DNA of 64,000 nucleotides. Source: Planctomycetia bacterium. GTDB lineage: Bacteria; Planctomycetota; Phycisphaerae; Phycisphaerales; SM1A02. The stretch lies in NCBI GenBank assembly GCA_005790605.1, contig SXUI01000018.1, forward strand, positions 1 to 64,000. The letters run 5' to 3'. Both the position numbers and the translations under genes were made by a program. The notes under the pieces were generated by a model that was not told the origin of the DNA, made no database searches, and worked only from the letters and a program-made list of their open reading frames with translations. This document shows positions 8,287 through 15,640 of this stretch, piece by piece; within the stretch, counting starts at the first letter, position 1; the number at the start of each line of letters is the position of its first letter.

Positions 8287-8964
8287 TTACTGCCCTTCAC
8301 GAATACCTGCAACCAGCGCCTCAAACGCGGCGCGTGATGCTTCAACGGTCGCTTTTGGACCGGTGAGTCGGAAGAAGACATTGCGACCAGGAGCCTCGAC
8401 GATTGCAGCGAGTTGCATGAAACCAACCTTGGGTGCGGGCGATCCCATCGACATGTAATCGCCCTCAAGTTCGACGCGAGTGAGCGGCATGCCCTGCACT
8501 TCACCCTTGGAAGTCTTCGCGTCCGCCATCGCTTCACCATTTCGGAACTGCCCCCGCCATCGTTCAATGTTCGCGTCGATCGGACCACCGTCGCCTGCGT
8601 TGAACACGCTCACGATCAAGTCTGCAGCGCTCGTTGAATCTGCTCCGCCTGCGATGGTGTACTGCAGCGTCCGGAACTGCATCGAGGGCTTCACCCAGGT
8701 CCACGCAACAGGCTTGGGCGCAGTCAAGCCTGCAACCTGCAATAGCGATGCATCGCTCGTGGCAGTTGAGTTGTTGTCGTTGTTCCATGTCACCGGCGTC
8801 GCTGCGGACGGAGCTGCAGGGGTTTGTGCGGAGAGGCTCGGCGCGCGCGGTGGCGCGACGGGTGGTGACGGAAGTTTCGGGGCCGGTGCTCCATCGCCAC
8901 ACGCAAGAAGGGATGCGAGGACAACGGCGGCTGCGGTGAATCGAATGGCATAGCGCATGGCCAT
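8287..8964 (-). CDS. Hypothetical lipoprotein
   Basis: The start at 8964 gives 225 residues with a lipoprotein signal ending L-L-A-C-G-D, then a Pro/Ala-rich linker (APKLPSPPVAPPRAPSLSA). The remaining domain, from about residue 80, has LKxPx-like segments (GLTAPKPVAWTWVKPSMQFR) and ends in a predicted helix (VEASRAAFEALVAGIREGQ). I recognise no named family; planctomycetes encode many such anchored proteins. An upstream ATG at 8994 would overlap the divergent amidohydrolase gene and hide the lipobox, so it was not used. The gene ends 17 bases from the sod stop (convergent). Confidence 0.7.
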   Translation of the reverse strand: MAMRYAIRFTAAAVVLASLLACGDGAPAPKLPSPPVAPPRAPSLSAQTPAAPSAATPVTWNNDNNSTATSDASLLQVAGLTAPKPVAWTWVKPSMQFRTLQYTIAGGADSTSAADLIVSVFNAGDGGPIDANIERWRGQFRNGEAMADAKTSKGEVQGMPLTRVELEGDYMSMGSPAPKVGFMQLAAIVEAPGRNVFFRLTGPKATVEASRAAFEALVAGIREGQ

Positions 8965-8981
8965 ACGATACGCGCTGCAGT

Positions 8982-10535
8982 ATGTGCGCAGCATCTTCTC
9001 CCACCCGGCTCTTTCACAACGGTCGAATCTGGACCGGAACCGCGAAGCACGCGTGGGCTGACAGCGTTCTCATCGAGAACGGCAGCGTTGTCACTGTGGA
9101 TCCACCACAAGCCGCAGTTCCCGCCCAGTGTGAGTTCGTGGATCTGCACGGCGGATTTCTGATCCCAGGGCTCGTCGACTCCCACCTCCACCTCACACTT
9201 GGAAGCGCGGCGCTGAGCGAACTCGATCTTTCCAAGTGCGCGACGCGCGCGGAGTTTGAATCGCGCGTCGCATCGCGGCATGCAGAACTTCCGCCCGATG
9301 CGTGGCTGGTCGCTCACTCATGGAATGAAGCGGATTGGAACGGCGCCGCGCCCACGCTTACATGGCTCGCGAGCTCGGCTGATCGCCCCGCGGTTGCATG
9401 GCGCATGGATCGACATGCTTGTGTGGTGAACCGCGCCGCACTCGCACTGATTGCTCTTCCAAACTCCATCGACGGCGGCCGCATCGAGCGCGATTCGCAC
9501 GGCGCTCCGACCGGCCTTCTCCAAGAGGCCGCCGCATGGCGCCTCGTCATTCCCAGGATTCCGCCGCTCTCGACCTCTCGTGCACGAGAGGCGCTGTTGC
9601 GCGGCGCGCACTCTCTTCGGAGGCAAGGAGTCGTCGCCGTCGGATCGATGGAGTACCTGCGAGATCTTCTCAATGTGCATATCAGTGTGCGTGCGGAGTT
9701 GCCGATTCGTGTGCACGCAACCGTGCTCGATCGCGATTGGCCCATCGATGCAGCGCTTGAAGCGGCGAAAGGAATCCCGTCGTGTGCGCGACTTCGCATC
9801 ATCGGCATGAAGGCGTTCATCGACGGGACGCTCGGCTCGCGCACCGCCGCGATGCTTGCGCCGTACAGCGATGATGCGGAGAACGCTGGAATCCTCGTTG
9901 AACTCGCGCAAGGCGGCCACCTACACGCATGGCTTGAACTCGTTCGGCGCGCGGGATTGAGCCCGAGCATGCACGCCATCGGCGATCGCGCTGCACGACT
10001 CGCACTCGATGCGGCGGACGCGGCAGCCGCAGCGTTCACCGAGCAAGAGTGCGCGACAGCGCCGCGTTTCGAACACATGCAGACCATGCATGAGGATGAC
10101 ATTCCGCGTATGCGAGGTCGATTTGCATCGATGCAGCCCTTGCACAAAGCAGACGACGCGCGCGGCGTCCTCACTCGCTTGGGTGCTGCGCGGCTCAAGA
10201 GATTTTTCCCGTTCCGTTCTCTGCTTCGTGCAGGCGCGACTCTGGCGTTTGGGAGCGATTGGCCGATCGTCTCATCGGATCCGCTGTTGGGCATGCGCGC
10301 AGCCATCACGGGGATTGATCTCGATGGCACTGCGTTCGAGACTGCACAGAATGTCTCAGTGGAAGAAGCACTTTGGGCATACACGCGTGATGCCTGTCGC
10401 ATGCTGTCGTTGCCGGGCGGACTCATTGCGCCCGGTTACGCGGCTGATTTCACACTGCTTGACGCAGACCCCTTCGCGTGGAACTGGCATGCAGGCACGC
10501 CCAGCGTCCTCGCAACATTCGTCGACGGCGTGTAA
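8982..10535 (+). CDS. Amidohydrolase family 3 metal-dependent hydrolase (YtcJ-like)
   Basis: The 517-residue protein starts with the small beta-sandwich part (RLFHNGRIWTG), then GGFLIPGLVDSHLHLTLG, where H68 and H70 form the HxH metal motif. Later come MKAFIDGTLGSRTAAM, SMHAIGDRAARLAL, FEHMQTM and FGSDWPIVSSDPLLGM, whose Asp is the expected catalytic acid. The order and length match amidohydrolase_3 (YtcJ/LAF3-like) enzymes that hydrolyse amide or formamide bonds; the substrate is not predictable. It may share a transcript with the peptidase gene that begins 11 bases after its stop. Confidence 0.9.
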   Translation: MCAASSPTRLFHNGRIWTGTAKHAWADSVLIENGSVVTVDPPQAAVPAQCEFVDLHGGFLIPGLVDSHLHLTLGSAALSELDLSKCATRAEFESRVASRHAELPPDAWLVAHSWNEADWNGAAPTLTWLASSADRPAVAWRMDRHACVVNRAALALIALPNSIDGGRIERDSHGAPTGLLQEAAAWRLVIPRIPPLSTSRAREALLRGAHSLRRQGVVAVGSMEYLRDLLNVHISVRAELPIRVHATVLDRDWPIDAALEAAKGIPSCARLRIIGMKAFIDGTLGSRTAAMLAPYSDDAENAGILVELAQGGHLHAWLELVRRAGLSPSMHAIGDRAARLALDAADAAAAAFTEQECATAPRFEHMQTMHEDDIPRMRGRFASMQPLHKADDARGVLTRLGAARLKRFFPFRSLLRAGATLAFGSDWPIVSSDPLLGMRAAITGIDLDGTAFETAQNVSVEEALWAYTRDACRMLSLPGGLIAPGYAADFTLLDADPFAWNWHAGTPSVLATFVDGV

Positions 10536-10546
10536 GGTTCCTCTCT

Positions 10547-11248
10547 ATGCAGTTTCCGATTGGCCAAGCGTACGAACACCTTGGAATGCCTGGCGTCGCC
10601 GCGTTTCTCTTTTGGGGACTCGCTGCGATCGTGCTGCATGAGCTTGGCCACGGCTGGGCCGCGGTTTGGCAAGGCGACGACACGCCGCGCCGCTACGACC
10701 GCTTGACGCTGAACCCGCTTGTGCACATGGGATGGATGTCGATCGTGTTTCTTTGCCTCGTCGGGATCGCCTGGGGATCCATGCCTACGGATCCTTCGCG
10801 CTTTCGATGGGGTCGGAAGGGACGCGTTGTCGTCGCACTCGCTGGACCCGCGGTCAATCTTCTTCTCGGTTTGATTTCATGGGCGATGATTGCTTGGCTC
10901 TTGGCCTATCACAAGAAGCAAGGCACCGAGCTCTCCGAACAGGCGCGTTGGTTCTGGCTCCGTGGCGGCATGCTCAATTTCGTGCTGCTCTTCTTCAATC
11001 TGCTGCCACTTCCCCCTCTCGACGGCGCGCAGGCGCTCGCTGGGGTCAGCCGGACCTTCTGGAAGTGGCTTCACGACCCCACTGCGCTCCGCATCAGTTT
11101 CATCGCGCTGCTGGTTTTCATGTTCTCGGGCCTAAGCTCGATCATGTTTGAACAAGTCACGCTGCTGGGCCTGAAGACCGCCGGCTTCTTCTACCTCATC
11201 GCGGCCTCGATCCTCGGCCTTCCGCCCGAAGCAATCCCGCTGAGTTGA
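10547..11248 (+). CDS. Site-2-type intramembrane metalloprotease (M50 family)
   Basis: This 233-residue multi-pass protein has the zinc motif H31-E-L-G-H35 inside the first membrane helix and the matching FNLLPLPPLDG motif (Asp as third ligand) in a later helix. It belongs to the short YwhC/SpoIVFB-like branch with no PDZ domain. Such enzymes cut membrane-bound substrates, often regulators; no anti-sigma factor is adjacent. The ATG follows AAGG and comes 11 bases after the amidohydrolase stop, implying co-transcription. Confidence 0.88.
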   Translation: MQFPIGQAYEHLGMPGVAAFLFWGLAAIVLHELGHGWAAVWQGDDTPRRYDRLTLNPLVHMGWMSIVFLCLVGIAWGSMPTDPSRFRWGRKGRVVVALAGPAVNLLLGLISWAMIAWLLAYHKKQGTELSEQARWFWLRGGMLNFVLLFFNLLPLPPLDGAQALAGVSRTFWKWLHDPTALRISFIALLVFMFSGLSSIMFEQVTLLGLKTAGFFYLIAASILGLPPEAIPLS

Positions 11249-11422
11249 AGTACGGCGCGATTCCTTTTTGCGCGGAGTTCGGCTACGCTTGTCGATTCGC
11301 AATCCATTCCCGAAGGCGTGCCGCACGGCGGGTCAATCCCTGCTCCACAGCACGTCCGAGTCCTTGGAAGTTCGCCAACTCGGCGGACGGGACCGAGAGG
11401 AATGCTTGAAAGGTCGACCTGC

Positions 11423-11683
11423 ATGGTCGTTCTCCGTCTCAAGCGATTGGGCCGAGCCCATCGCCCCTTCTACCGTGTCAGTGCAATGGACAAGCGCTCT
11501 CCGCGCGATGGTCGTGTCTTGGAAAACCTTGGATGGTTTGATCCGCTGACCACCGGCGAGCAGCACAAGCTGAACACCGATCGCATCCGTTACTGGCTCT
11601 CAGTTGGCGCTCAGCCAAGCGAGACCTGTGCAAACCTCTTCAAGAAGGCTGGCATCGATCCGACGCCAGGCAAGAAGGCCTAA
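11423..11683 (+). CDS. rpsP: 30S ribosomal protein S16
   Basis: This 86-residue protein starts MVVLRLKRLGRAHRPFYRVSA, followed by GRVLENLGWFDPLT and DRIRYWLSVGAQPSETCANL, the complete S16 core. S16 helps assemble the 30S body. AAAGG precedes the ATG; an earlier in-frame ATG would add a non-conserved extension. It is followed 54 bases later by trmD. The 174 bases before it contain no recognisable gene or leader structure. Confidence 0.96.
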   Translation: MVVLRLKRLGRAHRPFYRVSAMDKRSPRDGRVLENLGWFDPLTTGEQHKLNTDRIRYWLSVGAQPSETCANLFKKAGIDPTPGKKA

Positions 11684-11737
11684 GCGACGACTCCGAGTCA
11701 CGCACGCTTGGCGATGACAGACCGCGAGGACCGACGC

Positions 11738-12457
11738 ATGCGCATCGACATCCTCACCATCTTCCCAGAACTCTTCCGCGACTTCCTCGCGACAAGTATT
11801 CCGGGCATCGCAGTCGAGAGTGGCGCACTGTCCTGCAACACGCATGACATTCGCAACTTCGCCGACAACAAGCATCGCAAAGTAGACGACCGCCCGTTTG
11901 GCGGAGGACCAGGCATGGTGATGATGTGTCAACCCATCTTCGACGCAGTTGCTGCTGTGGAGTCACTCGACTCCACGCCAGCGGTGCGCGTGATGCTTTC
12001 GCCGCAAGGTGAACGCCTCACGCAATCGAGAGTGGAATGGCTCGCATCACAGCCTCGCGTGCTGCTGCTCTGTGGCCACTACGAAGGCATCGACGAACGC
12101 GTGATTGACGAACTCCAACCGCTTGAACTTTCGCTGGGCGACTATGTCGTTTCCGGCGGTGAAGTTGGCGCAATGGTGCTCGTCGACGCGATCGCGCGCT
12201 TGCTTCCGAATGTCCTCGGGCACGAAGAAAGCGCAGCACAAGATTCCTTCACCATCGGTTCGGCACAGCAGCAACCGCTGCTCGACTGCCCGCATTTCAC
12301 TCGCCCTCGCTCGTGGCGCGGACGCGAAGTGCCGGAAGTTCTCGTCGGCGGCGATCACGCTGCAATCGATCGTTGGCGCCATGCGCAACGCGTCGAACGC
12401 ACATCAGCGCGACGCCCTGATCTCCTCAAGCAACACAGGGAGCAATCGCTTCCCTAA
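11738..12457 (+). CDS. trmD: tRNA (guanine37-N1)-methyltransferase
   Basis: This 239-residue enzyme uses SAM to make m1G37 next to the anticodon, preventing frameshifts. Motifs seen are MRIDILTIFPELF, DDRPFGGGPGMVM, LLCGHYEGIDERV (trefoil-knot SAM site), LGDYVVSGGE and the C-terminal HFTRPRSWRGREVPEVL. The ATG at 11738 is preferred over two earlier in-frame ATGs because it starts at the conserved MRIDILT and has GAGGA at the right distance. It lies between rpsP and rplS as usual, but rimM, which normally precedes it, is missing. Confidence 0.96.
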   Translation: MRIDILTIFPELFRDFLATSIPGIAVESGALSCNTHDIRNFADNKHRKVDDRPFGGGPGMVMMCQPIFDAVAAVESLDSTPAVRVMLSPQGERLTQSRVEWLASQPRVLLLCGHYEGIDERVIDELQPLELSLGDYVVSGGEVGAMVLVDAIARLLPNVLGHEESAAQDSFTIGSAQQQPLLDCPHFTRPRSWRGREVPEVLVGGDHAAIDRWRHAQRVERTSARRPDLLKQHREQSLP

Positions 12458-12570
12458 ACCAGCGACCTCTGGGGCGCTCATCCAACACAAGAGTCGCACC
12501 CAAGTCAGAGTCCCAACGAGCTTCGGCTTCGCGGGCAACACAGACCGCCTCGGTCTAGAAAGTCAGAGTC

Positions 12571-12981
12571 ATGAATCGCAGTGCAATCCTCGCATCCGTC
12601 TCGCAAGCACAACTGAAACCAGCTGATTTCTTCCCGACCTTCAGCAGTGGAGACACGCTCGACATCCACTACAAGATCATCGAAGGCGAGAAGGAACGCG
12701 TCCAAGTGTTCCAAGGCGTCCTCATCGCTGATCGTGGCGCTGGCATTCATCGCATGCTGCGCGTCCGCCGCATCATCGCGAACGAGGGTGTGGAACGAAC
12801 CTTCCCCGCGCACAATCCCCGACTGGTGAAGATCGAAGTCGTCCGCCGTGGCGATTCCCGTCGCGCGAAGCTGTACTACCTCCGCGAGCGCTTCGGTAAG
12901 AGCCGCCGTCTGCGCGATCAGCGCCGCGGTCTCAAGCATGTTGCTGGACAAGCGGCCACCGGTCGTGAGTCAGGCGGCTGA
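12571..12981 (+). CDS. rplS: 50S ribosomal protein L19
   Basis: The 136-residue protein contains FSSGDTLDIHYKIIEGEKER, VQVFQGVLIADRGAG, FPAHNPRLVKIEVVRRG and AKLYYLRERFGKSRRL, all standard L19 segments. L19 sits at the 30S/50S interface. It is the last gene of the rpsP-trmD-rplS group and is followed by a strong terminator. The C-terminal tail of about 15 residues is longer than in most homologues. Confidence 0.96.
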   Translation: MNRSAILASVSQAQLKPADFFPTFSSGDTLDIHYKIIEGEKERVQVFQGVLIADRGAGIHRMLRVRRIIANEGVERTFPAHNPRLVKIEVVRRGDSRRAKLYYLRERFGKSRRLRDQRRGLKHVAGQAATGRESGG

Positions 12982-13010
12982 TTCGTCTGGGCACGCATGG
13001 CGAACCATCC

Positions 13011-13054
13011 ATGGCCCAACCGTGCAAACCCTGCACGGTTGGGCCATTTTCTTT
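13011..13054 (+). terminator. Rho-independent terminator of the rpsP-trmD-rplS group
   Basis: A 16-bp perfect stem (13011-13026 paired with 13032-13047) with a 5-base loop, followed by TTTTCTTT. It lies 30 bases after the rplS stop. Confidence 0.93.
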
Positions 13055-13080
13055 GGCGCGGGCAACGCCGCGCGATGCTC

Positions 13081-13086
13081 TACAGT
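13081..13086 (+). promoter_or_regulatory. Candidate -10 element (TACAGT) of a leaderless promoter
   Basis: TACAGT is followed by 6 bases and the queD ATG at 13093. It lies just after the rplS terminator, so queD needs its own promoter. No Shine-Dalgarno and no good -35 are seen. Confidence 0.45.
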
Positions 13087-13092
13087 CCTCAC

Positions 13093-13455
13093 ATGCAAGT
13101 CCGGCTCGTCAAAGCTTTCACCTTCGAGGCAGCGCATTGGCTTCCCACTTTTCCGGAGGGCCACAAGTGCCGACGCTTGCACGGGCATTCGTTCCGCGTT
13201 GAAGTCGTGGTCGCTGGCGCCGTTGATCCTGCACAGGGATTTCTCATTGATTACGGCGATATCAAGAAAGCGATCTCTCCGCTCTATGACTTGCTCGATC
13301 ACCGCTGCCTGAATGACATCACCGGACTTGAGAACCCCACCAGCGAGATGCTCGCACGATGGATCTTCGAGCGGCTCTCGCCGGCGCTTCCTCAACTCGC
13401 CGAGATCATTGTTCACGAAACTTGCACCTCTCGCTGTGAGTATCAAGGTGGGTGA
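13093..13455 (+). CDS. queD: 6-carboxytetrahydropterin synthase (6-pyruvoyl-tetrahydropterin synthase family)
   Basis: This 120-residue protein has the zinc ligands FEAAHWLP and LHGHSFRVEV, the catalytic Cys in GHKCRRLHGH, DYGDIKKAISPLYDLLDHRCLND, PTSEMLARWI, and the C-terminal ETCTSRCEYQG with the substrate-binding Glu. This pattern is QueD, which makes 6-carboxytetrahydropterin in queuosine synthesis. The other que genes are not in the window. The gene likely uses a leaderless start. It overlaps the next gene. Confidence 0.93.
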   Translation: MQVRLVKAFTFEAAHWLPTFPEGHKCRRLHGHSFRVEVVVAGAVDPAQGFLIDYGDIKKAISPLYDLLDHRCLNDITGLENPTSEMLARWIFERLSPALPQLAEIIVHETCTSRCEYQGG

Positions 13456-14203
13456 TGACCTCGCGGCCGCTGTACGGCCGATTCACCTCTTGCATGATTC
13501 GCGTGTGCTCGCGCGCATGCTTGGAATCGAAAGGCCGTGCTGTGAAATGGTCGCGATGCCCGCGCACGGTCCATCGAAACCGTTTCTCGCCGCGGTCGAT
13601 GCCAATCCGTGCAGCGATGGATTTCTGCTCGATCTCGATGCCCCGAGCCCGCGATTTCTCGTCTACAGCGGCTCGATGCAAGAGGACCTCTTCGCAGATG
13701 AGCCGCGCAATTGGATGCCACAAGGTCAAGCGCGTTTTCAGACATTCCTCGACGAAACTACTGACGCTCTGAAAACGCAAGGACGAACGATGTGCTTGCG
13801 CCCGCATTGGCGCCACGCGCTCGGCGATCTTCCGAGCTGCGTGAAGTTCGTGCGCGAGCGAATCACCGGAGATCCAACAAGCCCCTTCGAGCTCTGCCTT
13901 TCGCCGGTTGAGATGCTCGCCCCGTCCATGCTGCAGCCACAGCAGAAACTCGAGGAGCATCTTCAACGCATGTTCACCCACCTCGGCGGCGTTGCTTCAT
14001 GCGTGCTGCTCGCAGACTTTGAGCAACCCAAGGCGGACGGTGTTGAAGAGAACTTGAAACTGCTGCCTCTCGGCGCAGGGTGCTTGCGACGCGAGTGCAT
14101 TCTCCCCTGCATCGAAGCGTATGTCCCGAAGACCACGCCGATCCTCTTGCTCCCGGGTCGCCCCATCGAACATCAGCTTGAGTGGCTCTCACCCAGACCC
14201 TGA
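13448..14203 (+). CDS. Unknown protein translationally coupled to queD; possible TIM-barrel fold
   Basis: The frame gives about 251 residues from a GTG at 13448, which overlaps the queD stop by 8 bases. GTG at 13436 is an equally possible start; a distant ATG at 13313 lies deep inside queD and was rejected. The protein alternates strands and helices, with a segment MPAHGPSKPFLAAVDANP, a central RTMCLRPHWRHALGDLPSC, and KLEEHLQRMFTHLGGVASCVLLADFE. These are reminiscent of sugar-phosphate-isomerase-like TIM barrels, but no catalytic signature is certain. Its coupling to queD suggests a link to deazapurine or pterin metabolism; this is inference only. Confidence 0.55.
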   Translation: MGDDLAAAVRPIHLLHDSRVLARMLGIERPCCEMVAMPAHGPSKPFLAAVDANPCSDGFLLDLDAPSPRFLVYSGSMQEDLFADEPRNWMPQGQARFQTFLDETTDALKTQGRTMCLRPHWRHALGDLPSCVKFVRERITGDPTSPFELCLSPVEMLAPSMLQPQQKLEEHLQRMFTHLGGVASCVLLADFEQPKADGVEENLKLLPLGAGCLRRECILPCIEAYVPKTTPILLLPGRPIEHQLEWLSPRP

Positions 14204-14308
14204 AATCGCGGGGCTCGGCGTAATCTGCACACAACTTGTGCAATTCGGCTTCACTCGACGGTAGCATCTCACCGACTTACAGAGTGGACACTGTCGGAAG
14301 GATCCTTT

Positions 14309-14944
14309 ATGAGTGCGATCACAAGCGGACTCGAAGCGAAAGTCTTGGTATTGAACCGAGGCTATACCGCCGTCCGCGTGATCGACGCGCATCGCTCTTT
14401 CAAGATGCTGCTGAAGGGGATCGCGGAAGTCGTGTCGCTCGAGGACGGCTCTTACATCGGCTACCCATTTCGCACGTGGGCGGACCTCAGCGAATTCCGA
14501 CTGACCTTTGAGTCGCAAGAGCATGACTGGGTGCGAACGCCGCGCCTACTCATTCCAGTTCCGAAGATCATTCGATTGCTCACCTACGATCGAGTGCCGA
14601 AGGAACAGGTCAAACTCAATCGACGCAACATCTACGCGCGCGATGGCAATCGCTGTCAATATTGTGGAAAAGCTTTCTGTACGCGCGAATTGACGCTCGA
14701 CCATGTGAAGCCGCGCGTGCAAGGCGGGGAAAACTCTTGGCTCAATCTTGTGTGTGCTTGCGTCAAGTGCAACGCGAAAAAAGGCGGTCGAACGCCCGAG
14801 CAAGCGCGTATGCGCCTTCTTCGAGCGCCGATAAGACCCAAACGAAATCCGGCGATCACGCTGCGACTCGGGAGTCCGCGGTATCAATCTTGGAAAGCAT
14901 TCCTCGATGATGCATACTGGACGGTTGAACTCACCGAAGATTGA
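14309..14944 (+). CDS. HNH endonuclease-domain protein
   Basis: The protein has 211 residues. The N-terminal 100 residues (VLVLNRGYTAVRVIDAHRSF, then LLIPVPKIIRLLTYDRVPK) are typical of the bacterial stand-alone HNH family of unknown role. Residues 105-160 form the HNH module: zinc Cys pair C116-x2-C119, the D131-H132 catalytic pair in LTLDHVKPRVQGG, N146, and the second Cys group (C151-V-K-C154-N). Such proteins are widespread and not restriction enzymes as far as is known. AAGGA precedes the ATG. No methyltransferase or mobile element is adjacent. Confidence 0.88.
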   Translation: MSAITSGLEAKVLVLNRGYTAVRVIDAHRSFKMLLKGIAEVVSLEDGSYIGYPFRTWADLSEFRLTFESQEHDWVRTPRLLIPVPKIIRLLTYDRVPKEQVKLNRRNIYARDGNRCQYCGKAFCTRELTLDHVKPRVQGGENSWLNLVCACVKCNAKKGGRTPEQARMRLLRAPIRPKRNPAITLRLGSPRYQSWKAFLDDAYWTVELTED

Positions 14945-14990
14945 TGCAACTATCTCCGTTCGTTCATCAAGACGAGAAAGACTCAACGCT

Positions 14991-15608
14991 ATGGCCACCG
15001 AAACACCAACCGCCCCCTCGAAGAAGTCTGGCAAGAAACTCGCGAAAGAATCCGCGAAGGCAGCCAAGCGCGCGGAGAAGGCCGCGAAGAAACTCAAGAA
15101 GGGCGAGTGCTGCGGCGAGGCAGGATCGACCTGCTGCGAGGGCAAGCAGTCGGAGTGCTGCGGCGACTCCTGCGGCGAGAAGTGCGGCGCGATGCCGAAG
15201 TTCAAGCATGTTGCAAAGAAGAAAGAATCCAGCGGGAAAGGTGCGTCGGCGGCGGAGATCGGGCAGCAGCTCGTTGCGCTCGTGAACGCAGGAAAGAGCG
15301 TGGAAGCGGAAGCCACGCTCTATCACAAGAATGTCGAAACCGTCGAGTGCGATGGCACGCGCGTGGAGTCGATGAAGGGCGTCAAGGAAGTCGGCGCCTG
15401 GTGGCACGCGAATATGGAAGTGCATTCCTGCACTGCGCGCGGACCGTTTGTTTCCCAAACCGGTTTCGCTGTCCACATGCAGATCAGCGTCACGCCCAAG
15501 GGCGGCGCGCGGATGGACATGCATGAAGTGTGCTTCTACCGCGTTTCGAAGGGGAAAATTGTGCGAGCAGAATTCCTCTCCCCCGCACACGGCGTCGCTG
15601 CGTTCTAA
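14991..15608 (+). CDS. NTF2/SnoaL-like protein with a lysine-rich, cysteine-rich N-terminal extension
   Basis: The chosen start gives 205 residues. Residues 10-38 are almost entirely Lys, Ala, Glu and Arg. Residues 40-65 hold eight cysteines in three CC pairs plus two singles (Cys 40, 41, 48, 49, 56, 57, 61, 65), a pattern suited to binding a soft metal. Residues 87-205 form an NTF2-like cone fold of the SnoaL/nuclear-transport-factor type (AAEIGQQLVALVNAGKSVEA, MEVHSCTARGPFVSQTGFAV, VSKGKIVRAEFLSP). The fold domain may be enzymatic or ligand-binding. The N-terminal extension is not part of that family as I know it. Confidence 0.7.
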   Translation: MATETPTAPSKKSGKKLAKESAKAAKRAEKAAKKLKKGECCGEAGSTCCEGKQSECCGDSCGEKCGAMPKFKHVAKKKESSGKGASAAEIGQQLVALVNAGKSVEAEATLYHKNVETVECDGTRVESMKGVKEVGAWWHANMEVHSCTARGPFVSQTGFAVHMQISVTPKGGARMDMHEVCFYRVSKGKIVRAEFLSPAHGVAAF

Positions 15609-15640
15609 CCATTGCGCGTCTGCGTCGTGGACGCGCCCCG

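Noticed and set aside
11249-11422. Possible small RNA or riboswitch in the gap before rpsP
   Set aside because: Several short inverted repeats are present, but none has a strong stem or a recognised consensus.
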